Of a DNA stretch of 64,000 nt, positions 1-8,445 are shown one piece after another. The stretch comes from Nocardia crassostreae (GTDB lineage: Bacteria; Actinomycetota; Actinomycetes; Mycobacteriales; Mycobacteriaceae): assembly GCF_001613405.1 (NCBI RefSeq), contig NZ_BDCH01000028.1, forward strand, positions 186,001 to 250,000, given 5' to 3'. How positions within the stretch are numbered: position 1 is the stretch's first letter; every line of letters begins with the position of its first letter. The position numbers and the translations under genes were made by a program. Below the pieces are notes generated by a model, which was not told where the DNA came from, did no database searches, and saw only the letters and a list, made by a program, of their open reading frames with translations.

Positions 1-1
1 C

Positions 2-586
2 GAACTGGGCGCGCTGCGCCGCTCGCAGGTGCTGCTGACCCTGCTCGTGGGAGCGGTGGGCTTCGGCGGCATGTTCGCCGTCTACACCTACATCACCACG
101 ACCCTGACCGATGTGGCCGGGATGAGGTTGGGCCTGGTGCCGATCGTGCTCATGCTGTTCGGCCTGGGCATGGTGGCGGGCAATATCCTCGGCGGCGTGC
201 TCGCCGATCGCGGCGTGGATCGCGCCATCTTCATCGCCATGATCTCGATGATCGTGATTCTGGCGGGATTCGTTGCGGCGGCGCACAATCCGTACACCGC
301 GGCCGTGGGCGCCTTCCTGATCGGCGCGTCCGGCGCGGCGCTGGCGCCCGGCCTGCAAACCCGGCTCATGGATGTCGCGCACGATGCCCAGACGCTCGCA
401 GCCGCCCTCAACCACGCCGCATTGAACATTGCCAATGCGGCGGGCGCCTGGCTCGGTGGCGTGGTGATCGCGGCGGGGCTCGGCTACACCGCGCCCGCGG
501 CGGTGGGCGCGGTGCTGGCAGTGGTGGGCACCGCGCTGTTCACCGTCACCGTCGCGATCGCCCGGCGGGGGAGTGCTCGCGCCTAG
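2..586 (+). CDS. MFS transporter, C-terminal part (5' end outside window)
   Basis: The frame is open from base 2 to a TAG at 584-586, giving 194 residues with no stop, so the gene begins upstream of the window. The visible part is almost entirely hydrophobic, with about five to six membrane segments separated by short polar loops. One loop holds the MFS-like stretch GGVLADRGVDRA (about residues 65-76). It resembles the second half of small (about 390-400 aa) sugar-efflux or chloramphenicol-resistance MFS exporters (AraJ/Cmx type). It ends 9 bp before the stop of the convergent small secreted protein gene. The substrate cannot be inferred from this part. Confidence 0.8.
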   Translation, partial: ELGALRRSQVLLTLLVGAVGFGGMFAVYTYITTTLTDVAGMRLGLVPIVLMLFGLGMVAGNILGGVLADRGVDRAIFIAMISMIVILAGFVAAAHNPYTAAVGAFLIGASGAALAPGLQTRLMDVAHDAQTLAAALNHAALNIANAAGAWLGGVVIAAGLGYTAPAAVGAVLAVVGTALFTVTVAIARRGSARA

Positions 587-595
587 CGCGCGGCG

Positions 596-832
596 CTAGA
601 TGCAGAACTTCGCACCGGCGGACAGCGTGGCCACCAGGCAGGACAGGGCTTTGGCGGAGCCCGTCTCGGGGTAGACGCCGACGATGGGAGCCGGTTGCGC
701 GCCAACGGGATCGGCCTGGGCGCTCGGCGCGAGTTCGAGCGGGACCCCGCCCGGCGCGGCCTGCGCGGAACCTACCCCGGCTGCAAGGCTGATACCAACG
801 GCGGCAATGACTTTCAGCGTCGAACGGCGCAT
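596..832 (-). CDS. small secreted protein (hypothetical)
   Basis: A 78-residue protein with a clear Sec signal peptide: MRRSTLK n-region, hydrophobic core to about residue 20, and a likely cleavage site after GSAQA (residue 25). The mature part is about 53 residues, rich in Ala and Pro, with two cysteines (C65, C77) that could form one disulfide. No family is recognised. Small exported proteins of this kind are common in mycolata. The signal peptide is the main reason to regard it as real. Confidence is moderate because it is short. Confidence 0.55.
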   Translation of the reverse strand: MRRSTLKVIAAVGISLAAGVGSAQAAPGGVPLELAPSAQADPVGAQPAPIVGVYPETGSAKALSCLVATLSAGAKFCI

Positions 833-927
833 TCGGCAACTCCTGGTTCGTGTTTCGGATCAGCCGACACGCTAATCGGGACCCGGGCGCGGGGCACGCC
901 CCCAATCTTGTTGCCCGTAGTTTCCGG

Positions 928-1573
928 TCAGGACCGTTCCTGCCAGGTGCACAGGCAGACGTGGTTGCCTTCCGGATCGGCCAGCACCCAGAAACTCGGC
1001 GCCGACTCGGTGCTGACGACTCTGCCTCCCGCCGCGATCGCGGCGGCAATGCGCGGCTCGACCTGGGCGGGCTCGATCCAGATGTCCGGATGCCAGCGCT
1101 GGCGCGGCTCCTCGCTGCCCGAGGGCTGGAACCACACGGTCGGCAGTGCGTCGCTCGGGTCGCGGATTTCATCGCTCTCGTCCTGCCCCGAGGGGGCCGA
1201 GGACTGCGGCCCAGAAGGGGAGAACGGACTCCGGTGACGGTGTGTCCAGGGCGAGTTCGAGCCGGGTCGCGGCGGCGGATCCGAGCACCGCACCGGCTTC
1301 GGCCGCGAGCGCGGAAATGGTTCGGGCGAAACGAATGTCGAGCTCGGTGACGCCGCCTTCGTCGTGGGTGGTGAGCCGTACGTCGAGGTGGCCGTAGCGG
1401 AGGTTCAGATCGGGGTGGTGGTTCATCTCCTCGGCGGCCGCGCCGATGGTATCGACGAGGGCCAGCCCGGTGGCGAAATTCCCTGTGCGGATGCGGGTTT
1501 GCAGTCCGTCGAGCAGATGGGCCCAGCCCTTCAGTCCTTCGTCCGCGATCTGCTTTCCGGTCAGTTTGGTCAT
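928..1573 (-). pseudogene. pterin-4a-carbinolamine dehydratase-VOC fusion protein, frameshifted
   Basis: The N-terminal part (start at 1573, ATG with a GAGG about 8 nt upstream) is a pterin dehydratase (PCD/DCoH) domain. It has the active-site pattern N-H-H-P-D-L...Y...V...L-T-T-H. It is followed by the start of a VOC (glyoxalase-fold) domain ending FWAAVLG, then a premature TGA at 1169-1171. The rest of the VOC domain (DPSDALPTVWF ... WVLADPEGNHVCLCTW) continues in another frame to 928. The shift falls in a five-base G tract at 1192-1196 (C on the coding strand). Removing one base restores a continuous reading, LGPSGQDESDEI. The intact fusion family recycles 4a-hydroxytetrahydrobiopterin for aromatic amino acid hydroxylases; a phenylalanine hydroxylase lies at 28.6-29.4 kb. 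This is either a real pseudogene or a homopolymer sequencing error. Confidence 0.8.
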
Positions 1574-1592
1574 GCGGCTCATCCTCGCAGGA

Positions 1593-2246
1593 TCAGCTAC
1601 GGGTCTCGTGTGATTCCCGGTATCGGCTCAGGAAGGTGTCCACGCCCTCGGTGAGCAGTCGATCGGCCAGCTCCGGGGGCAGGGCGGAGCCGAGCGAACC
1701 CACGATCAGATGGGGGTAGATGGTCAGGCTGAAGAATTGCAGGATGGCCACTTCCATATCGGGAATGGTCAGCTGGCCGCGCCTGCGCAGATCGTCGAGC
1801 AGTTCTCCCAGGGCCGCGCCGGATTCCGCGGGACCGCGCCGCAAATAGGCGGGCCCCAGGGCCGGAAAGCGGTGCAGCTCACCGGTGACGAGGTTGCGCA
1901 GGGCCAGGCGGCCCGGGTCGGTGGCGGTGGCGATCAGGGTGCGGGCGGTGCGCATCAGGGCGGTGCGCGGGTCGGTGTGCGCGGTGAATTCGGCGCGGAC
2001 TTCGGCGAGATCGGCGCGGGCCTCATCCATGGCCTGGCCGACGACCTCGGTGAACAGGTCTTCCTTGCTGGGGAAGTGGTTGTAGACGGTCACCTTGGAG
2101 ACGCCCGCGGCGACGGCGATGGCGTCCATGCCGATGTCGAATCCCTTGCTGGTGAACAGTTCACGAGCCGCCGACACGATCGCCTCGCGGCTGCGCTCGG
2201 CGCGCTTGCCGGACGGGGGCTGGGAGCGGGTGAATTCTCGGGCCAC
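1593..2246 (-). CDS. TetR/AcrR family transcriptional regulator
   Basis: About 217 residues from a GTG start at 2246. A TTG at 2264 would add six residues but overlaps the palindrome at 2260-2277, so the downstream start is preferred. The N-terminal TetR helix-turn-helix is clear: SREAIVSAARELFTSKGF, then MDAIAVAAGVSKVTVYNHF and PSKEDLF. The C-terminal ligand-binding region is all-helical and resembles the AefR-type C-domain. It is divergent from the alpha/beta hydrolase at 2336, with palindromes between them, so it probably represses itself and that hydrolase. The ligand is unknown. Confidence 0.9.
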   Translation of the reverse strand: MAREFTRSQPPSGKRAERSREAIVSAARELFTSKGFDIGMDAIAVAAGVSKVTVYNHFPSKEDLFTEVVGQAMDEARADLAEVRAEFTAHTDPRTALMRTARTLIATATDPGRLALRNLVTGELHRFPALGPAYLRRGPAESGAALGELLDDLRRRGQLTIPDMEVAILQFFSLTIYPHLIVGSLGSALPPELADRLLTEGVDTFLSRYRESHETRS

Positions 2247-2259
2247 GGAGATAGCTAAG

Positions 2260-2291
2260 CACAACTTAACCGTTGTGTACAGTTCAACTGT
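2260..2291. promoter_or_regulatory. paired palindromes between divergent tetR and hydrolase genes
   Basis: Two inverted repeats lie side by side. CACAAC-6nt-GTTGTG spans 2260-2277 and ACAGTTCAACTGT, a perfect 13-bp palindrome, spans 2279-2291. They are followed by partial repeats (CTGTACTGTTCAGTTCAG). The position between a TetR gene and its divergent neighbour is typical for a TetR operator; binding is inferred. Confidence 0.6.
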
Positions 2292-2335
2292 CCTGTACTG
2301 TTCAGTTCAGTTACTGGCTCGCTCGAGGAGATGCG

Positions 2336-3163
2336 ATGACTCGAATTCCCACTGTCTCCGCCCGGAAGCTCCGGATCCCGGGGGTGCGGCTGCATTACGA
2401 GGTGCGCGGACAGGGTCCGCTGGTGGCCCTGGTCGGGGCGCCCATGGACGCGGATTCCTTCGCGCCCCTGGCCGATCTGCTGCCCGCCGACCACACGGTG
2501 CTGACCACCGATCCGCGCGGTATGCACCGCAGTGTGCTCGACGATCCGGAGCAGGACTCCACGCCGGAGTTGCGCGCGGACGATCTGGGGCGGCTGCTGG
2601 ATCATCTCGGACTCGGCCCCGCGGCGGTATTCGGCTCCAGCGGCGGCGCGGTCACCGCGTTGGCGCTCGTACAGGCGCATCCGGAGTGCGTCCACACCGT
2701 CATCGCGCACGAACCTCCGCTGGTCGAGCTGCTGGACGACCGGGAGCAGCTGCATGCCGGAACCGAGCGGATGATCGCCGCCTATCTCGGCGGTGACATA
2801 CTCGGCGCGTGGCGAATGTTCATGCGGCAGGCCGACATTCCCATGCCGGACGAGATGGTGGAGATGATCTTCGGCGCTGATCGCGATCCTCGGGTCCTCG
2901 CCGACGAACGCCGTTGGTTCGCGCACGAGTTGCGGGCCACCACCCGGTGGCGACCGGATGTGGCGGCCCTGCGTGCGTCCGGAGTGCGGATCGTGGCCGG
3001 TATCGGTGCGGAGTCCGCCGGGCAGGAGTGTGATCGCACCACGCGCGCCCTGGCCGCGGCGCTGGGTATCGAGCCGACATTGTTCCCGGGCGATCACATC
3101 GGCTTCGTCGAAGCCGCGGACCGGTTCGCCGATCCGCTGCGCGCCGTGCTGGGGGAGCGGTGA
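2336..3163 (+). CDS. alpha/beta hydrolase
   Basis: 275 residues starting at the ATG at 2336, preceded by GAGGAGATGCG. The frame is open further upstream, but that part runs through the operator region. It has a typical alpha/beta-hydrolase fold: VALVGAP (oxyanion loop region), the strand and loop TTDPRG, nucleophile elbow FGSSGG (Ser in GSSGG), an acidic residue in the late region, and the catalytic His in GDHIGFVE near the C-terminus. Related actinobacterial proteins are annotated as putative hydrolases of unknown substrate. Divergent from, and probably controlled by, the adjacent TetR regulator. Confidence 0.85.
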   Translation: MTRIPTVSARKLRIPGVRLHYEVRGQGPLVALVGAPMDADSFAPLADLLPADHTVLTTDPRGMHRSVLDDPEQDSTPELRADDLGRLLDHLGLGPAAVFGSSGGAVTALALVQAHPECVHTVIAHEPPLVELLDDREQLHAGTERMIAAYLGGDILGAWRMFMRQADIPMPDEMVEMIFGADRDPRVLADERRWFAHELRATTRWRPDVAALRASGVRIVAGIGAESAGQECDRTTRALAAALGIEPTLFPGDHIGFVEAADRFADPLRAVLGER

Positions 3164-3192
3164 GCGTCGGCGGGCGCATCGACATACAGATC

Positions 3193-3208
3193 TATACGTA
3201 AGTGTATA
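3193..3208. promoter_or_regulatory. TATAC-6nt-GTATA inverted repeat upstream of tetR
   Basis: A 16-bp inverted repeat ending 9 bp before the ATG of the TetR gene at 3218. Its location suggests autoregulation of a short-leader or leaderless transcript. The regulator that binds it is inferred, not shown. Confidence 0.5.
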
Positions 3209-3217
3209 ATTCGCGGA

Positions 3218-3862
3218 ATGACCAGGTCCGCAGTTTCCAAACCGCCGCGTCGCACGCAGGAACAGCGCAGCAGCGAGATGCGGGTGCGGCTGTTGGACGC
3301 CACCATCGAATGCCTGGTGGAGTACGGATACGCGGGCACCACCACGCCCCGGGTCGCCGAGCGCGCGGGCGTGACCCGGGGCGCGCAGGTCCATCACTTC
3401 GGGTCCAAGACCGATCTGGTGGTGGCGGCCATCAGCCATCTCGCGCAGCGCCGGACCGAGGCGGCCCTGCAGGAGATGGGCCGGGTGAAGACCGGCGACG
3501 ATCCGATCGGCGCGGTGCTCGACTACCTCTGGGAGCTGCATCAAGGTCCGCTGTTCATCGCGGCCATGGAGCTGTGGGTGGCCGGTCGTACCGATCCCAT
3601 GCTGGCGGCGGAGATGCAGAAGGTGGAGCCGTTCGTCAATAACGCGGTGCTCATGGCGCTGGCCCGGTTCGTGCCGGATGAGGTGCACCGCAAGGACGCT
3701 CGCGATTTCCTCTACACCGCCATGGACGCATTGCGCGGCATTCTGGTCTCGAACTTCATCGATCCCGACAAGGATCGCGCGCATCGCCGGTGGCAGCGCG
3801 CCTCGGTCCACCTGCGCAGGGCGGCCGAGGTGACGCTGTCCGGATTGCGGATCGACGACTAG
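3218..3862 (+). CDS. TetR/AcrR family transcriptional regulator
   Basis: 214 residues. The HTH domain covers residues about 20-70 (MRVRLLDATIECLVEYGY; TTTPRVAERAGVTRGAQVHHF; GSKTDLVVAAISHL). The G-A-Q-V-H-H-F variant of the recognition helix is common in actinobacterial TetR proteins near lipid or solute genes. The C-terminal domain is helical and carries MDALRGILVSNF. It converges on the NCS1 permease gene, overlapping it by 4 bp tail to tail. An inverted repeat just upstream suggests autoregulation. The ligand and other targets are unknown. Confidence 0.9.
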   Translation: MTRSAVSKPPRRTQEQRSSEMRVRLLDATIECLVEYGYAGTTTPRVAERAGVTRGAQVHHFGSKTDLVVAAISHLAQRRTEAALQEMGRVKTGDDPIGAVLDYLWELHQGPLFIAAMELWVAGRTDPMLAAEMQKVEPFVNNAVLMALARFVPDEVHRKDARDFLYTAMDALRGILVSNFIDPDKDRAHRRWQRASVHLRRAAEVTLSGLRIDD

Positions 3863-5511
3863 TGCTGGCGGGGCAGCAGGTGGATGCCCGCCTTGTCGGT
3901 GGCCAGCGCCAGTGAGCTGATGTACTGGATCTCGCCTGCGGGGCCGGGGACCGCGGAGGCGATCATGTCCGGGCGCTCGAAGTCCAGGCCGGTGGCGACG
4001 CAGGTCAGCGTGTCGCCGGACGGGTTGCCGTGCTCGTCGAATAGCGGCAGGTCGATGCCGTCGTCGCTGCGGCGCAGGTAGTACTTGCCCTTGGTGAGAA
4101 TGGCGGTGAGCGGGGTGGCGACGAAGGCCACGACCACGGCCACAATGGGGGAGTACGGCTTCAGCAGGTCGCCGAACAGGCCGAAGAAGGTCATGATCGA
4201 CAGCACCGCGGAGAGCCCGAAGCCGATGAGGCCCACCGGATTCCAGTCGTAGAGCATGCCGCGGCGGAACTCCGGCACCTTGGGCGAGATCTTCAGCACG
4301 TACTTGTTGATGGCGATATCCGTTGCGACGGTGACGATACAGGCAATGCCGCAGTTGGCGTAGAAGCCGAGGATATTGTTCAGGAAGTCGAACATGTTGG
4401 CTTCCATGAGAACCAGGGCGATCACCAGGTTCACGGCCAGGAAGACCAGGCGGCCCGGATAGTTCTTGGTGACCCGGGTGTAGGAGTTGGTCCAGGCCAG
4501 CGAACCGGAGTAGGCATTGGTGACGTTGATCTTGATCTGCGAGATGACCACCAGCACCACCGCGAGGGTCATGGCCAGCCAGCCCGGGACCATATCCTTG
4601 TAGATCTCCAGGAACTGGTGCACCGGCTGATTCGCGATTCCTTGCGCGGCAGGCAGATTCGCGATCAGGTAGACCGCCAGGAACAGGCCGACGACCTGCT
4701 TGGCGGCGCCGAAGAGCACCCAGCCCGGGCCCGCCAGCAGCATCCAGCCCCACCACTTGCCCTTGTTCTCGGGCGTCTTGGGCGGCATGAAGCGCAGGTA
4801 GTCGATCTGCTCGGCGATCTGTGCGATGAGCGACAGGCATACGCCCGCGGCCAGCAGGGTGCCGGAAATGCTCACGCCCGCGCCGTTCTCACCGCCGTAG
4901 GCGAAGAAGTTCGACACCGAATCCGGGTGCCGCACCAGCAGGAATCCGAAGGGCAGCACCATCAGCAGCAACCACAGCGGAGTCGTCCAGACCTGCAATG
5001 TCGCGAGGGTGTTCATGCCGTAGATGACCACCGGGAAGATGATGAGCGTGGAGGCCAGATAGCCCAGCCAGAGCGGTATTCCGAGCCCCAATTCCAGGCC
5101 CTGCGCCATGATGGAGCCTTCGAGCGCGAAGAAGATGAAGGTGAACGAGGCGAACACCACATTCGTGATGATCGATCCGTTGTAGCCGAATCCGCTACCG
5201 CGCGTGATCAGGTCGAGATCGAGGTTGTAGCGCGCCGCGTAATAGGCGAGCGGAAACCCGGTCAGCATGACGACAATCGCGAAAATACCTATGCCGAGCA
5301 GGGCGTTTCCGGTTCCGTGGGCAATTCCGATATTCGCGCCGATGGCGAAGTCCGCCAGGTACGCGATACCGCCGAGGGCGGAGACTCCGACCACGGCCGG
5401 ACTCCACTTCCGGTAACTGCGCGGCGCGAAGCGGAGGGTGTAGTCCTCCAAAGTCTCCTTCGCCGCGGCTATTCCATCGGAACTCGTCGAGCGGGTATCG
5501 ACATCAACCAC
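3859..5511 (-). CDS. NCS1-family (purine/cytosine-type) permease
   Basis: 550 residues with about 12 membrane segments between residues 35 and 470, followed by a hydrophilic cytoplasmic tail of roughly 75 residues. Family marks include the N-terminal PRSYRKWSPAVVGVSALGG, the TM3-region RGSGFGYNGS, and the TM7-8 stretch QIKINVTNAYSGSLAWTN. These match the nucleobase:cation symporter-1 family (CodB/PurCyt-like), which imports purines, pyrimidines, hydantoins or thiamine precursors. The long C-terminal tail with two Asp-rich patches is longer than in CodB. The TetR gene at 3218 overlaps its 3' end. The substrate is uncertain. Confidence 0.88.
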   Translation of the reverse strand: MVDVDTRSTSSDGIAAAKETLEDYTLRFAPRSYRKWSPAVVGVSALGGIAYLADFAIGANIGIAHGTGNALLGIGIFAIVVMLTGFPLAYYAARYNLDLDLITRGSGFGYNGSIITNVVFASFTFIFFALEGSIMAQGLELGLGIPLWLGYLASTLIIFPVVIYGMNTLATLQVWTTPLWLLLMVLPFGFLLVRHPDSVSNFFAYGGENGAGVSISGTLLAAGVCLSLIAQIAEQIDYLRFMPPKTPENKGKWWGWMLLAGPGWVLFGAAKQVVGLFLAVYLIANLPAAQGIANQPVHQFLEIYKDMVPGWLAMTLAVVLVVISQIKINVTNAYSGSLAWTNSYTRVTKNYPGRLVFLAVNLVIALVLMEANMFDFLNNILGFYANCGIACIVTVATDIAINKYVLKISPKVPEFRRGMLYDWNPVGLIGFGLSAVLSIMTFFGLFGDLLKPYSPIVAVVVAFVATPLTAILTKGKYYLRRSDDGIDLPLFDEHGNPSGDTLTCVATGLDFERPDMIASAVPGPAGEIQYISSLALATDKAGIHLLPRQH

Positions 5512-5851
5512 GTGCTACTCCCGTCAAACCTCACAGCGTGCAAAGCAACCATTTGAACTTGGTCCACGGATGTACCCGGCCAATTGCCGATCGATTACGT
5601 CGCCGTTACGGCGGCCTCACGAGTGTCGCACCTCATATTTATCAGTTACCCGCGGGCGTACCGGAGGCGGCCACAGGCGTTGCCAGGTAACATACACGTC
5701 TGGATGTATGTTCGATCTTGATGCGTTGACCGTTGGATTAGTGGAGATCAGGGGGCTATTCTTCCCCGTGTCTTGTGCACTTACATGTAGAACTGTATGT
5801 TTGTGCGCAATCCGGTCCGGTGGATCGGCCACGCATCTGTGAGGGAGTTCG
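5512..5851. other. 340-bp intergenic promoter region
   Basis: Separates the divergent NCS1 permease and lipid-degradation genes. Contains the 24-bp inverted repeat listed separately (5689-5712), an 8-bp palindrome TACATGTA (5782-5789) followed by a related half site (CTGTATGTTTG), and locally AT-richer DNA. No convincing coding sequence was seen; the short open frames here lack coding character. Confidence 0.5.
5689..5712. promoter_or_regulatory. AACATACA-8nt-TGTATGTT inverted repeat
   Basis: Perfect 8-bp arms at 5689-5696 and 5705-5712, about 140 bp upstream of the thiolase-like start at 5852. This is a typical size and symmetry for a TetR or GntR operator controlling a catabolic operon. 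The regulator is not identified. The half sites loosely resemble the TATAC/GTATA repeat at 3193-3208. Confidence 0.55.
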
Positions 5852-7057
5852 ATGACGAACAAGGTCTACGTCGTCGGCGTCGGCATGACGAAGTTCGAAA
5901 AGCCGGGGCGGCGCAAGAACGAAGACGGCAGCGACTGGGACTACCCGGATATGGCCCGCGAGTCGGGGACCAAGGCGCTCGCCGATGCCGGGATCGACTA
6001 CCGCGAGATCGAGCAGGCGTACGTCGGATACGTCTACGGCGAGTCCACCTCCGGTCAGCGCGCGGTGTACGAGCTGGGCATGACCGGTATTCCGGTGGTG
6101 AACGTCAACAACAACTGCTCCACAGGATCGACCGCGCTCTACCTTGCGGCGCAGGCGATTCGGGGCGGGCTGGCGGACTGCACCCTGGCACTGGGTTTCG
6201 AGAAGATGCAGCCGGGCTCGCTCGGTTCCACCTGGGACGACCGTGAGCAGCCGATGGCCAAGCACATCATGGCCCTCGCCGAGATCTCCGAAGTGCTGTT
6301 CCCCGTTGCCCCGTGGATGTTCGACGCGGCCGGGCGCGAGCATATGGAGAAGTACGGCACCACCGCCGAGCACTTCGCCAAGATCGGCTACAAGAACCAC
6401 AAGCACTCGGTGAACAACCCGTATTCGCAGTTCCAGGACGAGTATTCGCTCGACGACATCCTGGGCTCGCGGATGATCTACAACCCGCTCACCAAGCTGC
6501 AGTGCTCGCCGACCTCCGACGGCTCCGGCGCGGTCATCCTGGCCAGCGAGGAGTTCGTGGACCGGCACGATCTGGCCGCGCAGGCGGTGGAGATCGTCGG
6601 GCAGACCATGACCACCGATTTCCGGTCCACCTTCGACGGCACCGCCAAGAATCTCATCGGCTACGACATGAACGTCCAGGCCGCCGAAAAGGTCTATGCG
6701 CAAGCGGGTCTCGGCCCGGAGGACTTCCAGGTCATCGAGCTGCACGACTGCTTCTCCGCCAATGAGCTGCTGCTGTACGAGGCGCTTGGACTCTGCAAGG
6801 AGGGCGAGGCCGGGAAGCTCATCGACGCCGGCGCGACCACCTATGGCGGCAAGTGGGTCGTGAACCCTTCCGGAGGGCTGATTTCCAAGGGGCATCCGCT
6901 CGGCGCGACCGGTCTGGCGCAGTGCAGTGAGCTCACCTGGCAGCTGCGCGGCACCGCCGACAAGCGGCAGGTCGACAACGTCACCGCCGCCCTCCAGCAC
7001 AATATCGGGCTCGGCGGCGCGGCCGTCGTCACCGCCTACCAGCGCGCAGAGCGCTGA
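5852..7057 (+). CDS. thiolase-family lipid-transfer protein (acetyl-CoA acetyltransferase-like)
   Basis: 401 residues with a thiolase fold. The nucleophile Cys sits in VNNNCSTGSTAL (about C90), the catalytic His in LHDCFS, and the conserved GHPLGATG loop is near the C-terminus. The last catalytic Cys motif of classical thiolases is replaced by NIGLGGAAVV, as in the SCP-x/Ltp lipid-transfer thiolase group. Members act in side-chain or beta-oxidation, splitting 3-ketoacyl-CoA or acting as aldolases. It is the first gene of a co-directional set with SRPBCC, MaoC, SDR and acyl-CoA dehydrogenase genes. The start ATG follows a GAGGGAG Shine-Dalgarno sequence. Confidence 0.88.
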   Translation: MTNKVYVVGVGMTKFEKPGRRKNEDGSDWDYPDMARESGTKALADAGIDYREIEQAYVGYVYGESTSGQRAVYELGMTGIPVVNVNNNCSTGSTALYLAAQAIRGGLADCTLALGFEKMQPGSLGSTWDDREQPMAKHIMALAEISEVLFPVAPWMFDAAGREHMEKYGTTAEHFAKIGYKNHKHSVNNPYSQFQDEYSLDDILGSRMIYNPLTKLQCSPTSDGSGAVILASEEFVDRHDLAAQAVEIVGQTMTTDFRSTFDGTAKNLIGYDMNVQAAEKVYAQAGLGPEDFQVIELHDCFSANELLLYEALGLCKEGEAGKLIDAGATTYGGKWVVNPSGGLISKGHPLGATGLAQCSELTWQLRGTADKRQVDNVTAALQHNIGLGGAAVVTAYQRAER

Positions 7058-7095
7058 ATCGCATTCCCGCCCAACCTCATCCGAAGGAATCGACC

Positions 7096-7539
7096 ATGGG
7101 TCACATCGAAGCCAGCAAGAATCTGAACGCCAGCCCCGAGGCCTTGTGGGCCGTCGTCTCCGATCCGCAGACCTGGGACAAGTGGTTCTCCATCCACGAG
7201 CGCTGGATCGACGAGCCACCCGCCACCCTGACCCCCGGCGCCAAGCTGGTCGCCAAGATCGTCATGCTCGGCATGGCCAACAAGATCGAGTGGGTGGTCG
7301 AGAGCGTCGAGACCCCGAACAAGATGGTGCTCAGCGGCACCGGTATGGCCGGTGTGAAGGTGCAGTTCACCTTCGACATCCAGCCTGTCGACGGCGGCAG
7401 CGCGTTCTCCGTCTCCGGTGACTTCGAGGGCGCGCTCATCAAGGGCGCGCTCGGCAAGGCGGTCGAGAAGGACGGCCTGAACCAGCTGGACAAGACCCTC
7501 GCCGCGCTCGATTCCGTCGCCACGGCGGCACGCCGGTGA
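7096..7539 (+). CDS. SRPBCC family protein (polyketide-cyclase/START-like)
   Basis: 147 residues. The N-terminus GHIEASKNLNASPEALWAVVSDPQTWDKWFS is the standard start of the SRPBCC helix-grip fold that binds hydrophobic ligands. It ends with a helix, LNQLDKTLAALDSVATAARR. An AAGGAAT ribosome-binding site precedes the ATG. It lies 38 bp after the thiolase-like gene and its stop is followed closely by the MaoC gene, so it is part of the same operon. Probably binds or presents a lipid intermediate, which is an inference from the fold and context. Confidence 0.82.
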   Translation: MGHIEASKNLNASPEALWAVVSDPQTWDKWFSIHERWIDEPPATLTPGAKLVAKIVMLGMANKIEWVVESVETPNKMVLSGTGMAGVKVQFTFDIQPVDGGSAFSVSGDFEGALIKGALGKAVEKDGLNQLDKTLAALDSVATAARR

Positions 7540-7553
7540 GAGGACAAGGCGCG

Positions 7554-8414
7554 ATGGGCGAGCCGATCGAATTCGATCGCGACGGGCTCGGAATCTGGTG
7601 TGACGACGAGCGATTCGAGGTCACCCGGGAGCGGCTGGCCGAATACGCCGCCGCCACCAACGATCCCATCGAGGCGCACCTGAAGGGCGATATCGCCAAT
7701 CCGGTCTTCGCCATCGTCCCGGTGTTCGAGGCCATGATGGTGCCGGTCATCGACGTGGTGCCGATGTCCATCTTCGGCCGGGTCGTGCACGGCGAGCAGG
7801 ACTTCCACTTCCACCGGCCCATCCGGCCCGGTGACAAGCTGGTCTCGCGCGCCAAGGCCATCGGCTACGAGGGCAAGGACAATGGCTCCACCATCACCAT
7901 CCTCATCGAATGCCGTACGGAGGACGGGGAACTGGTCAACGAGCAGTACCTGACCGCCTTCTTCCGGAATGTGAATGCGGGCCCGCTGGTCGGCGAGGGC
8001 GCCCCGGCGCACCGGTTCGACAAGGAGCTGGCCGAGAAGTCGCCGCTGGCAGCGGTTTCCGCGCATGTCGACGATGACCAGACGTTCCGTTATTCCCCCG
8101 CCTCGGGCGATCCGGTGCCGCTGCACCTGGACGATCAGGTGGCCAAGTATGCCGGTCTGCCCGGCATCATCGCGCACGGCCTGTGCACCATGGCGATGTC
8201 TTCGTGGGGTGTCCTCGCCGAGGTCGCGGGCTCGGATGTGCACCGGCTGCGGCGATTCGCGGTCCGCTTCTCCAAGATGGTCTTCCCCGGTGACGACCTG
8301 GAGACCCGGATCTGGCGCAAGAACAGCGACAACGGCGCCACCACCTACATGTTCGAGACCGGGCGCGGCGGCGATCTGGTGCTGACCGACGGCCTGGCCG
8401 TCATCTCGGACTGA
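7554..8414 (+). CDS. MaoC-like double hot-dog dehydratase/enoyl-CoA hydratase
   Basis: 286 residues from the ATG at 7554, with GAGAGGACAAGG just upstream. A GTG at 7536 overlapping the previous stop is the alternative start. It has two hot-dog halves. The first includes AAATNDPIEAH and NPVFAIVPVFEAMM, then FHRPIRPGDKL. The second carries the hydratase-2 motif region DPVPLHLDDQVAKYAGLPGIIAHGL, with the usual D...H pair of MaoC hydratases partly conserved. Such proteins hydrate trans-2-enoyl-CoA in fatty acid or sterol side-chain degradation. This agrees with the neighbouring SDR and acyl-CoA dehydrogenase. Confidence 0.85.
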   Translation: MGEPIEFDRDGLGIWCDDERFEVTRERLAEYAAATNDPIEAHLKGDIANPVFAIVPVFEAMMVPVIDVVPMSIFGRVVHGEQDFHFHRPIRPGDKLVSRAKAIGYEGKDNGSTITILIECRTEDGELVNEQYLTAFFRNVNAGPLVGEGAPAHRFDKELAEKSPLAAVSAHVDDDQTFRYSPASGDPVPLHLDDQVAKYAGLPGIIAHGLCTMAMSSWGVLAEVAGSDVHRLRRFAVRFSKMVFPGDDLETRIWRKNSDNGATTYMFETGRGGDLVLTDGLAVISD

Positions 8415-8445
8415 CCACACTTTCGGATTCACAGAGGAGCAGAAC

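Noticed and set aside
5570..5842. Small open frames in the 5512-5851 promoter region
   Set aside because: The product has no conserved character, overlaps the palindromes and lacks a ribosome-binding site. The region is better read as regulatory.
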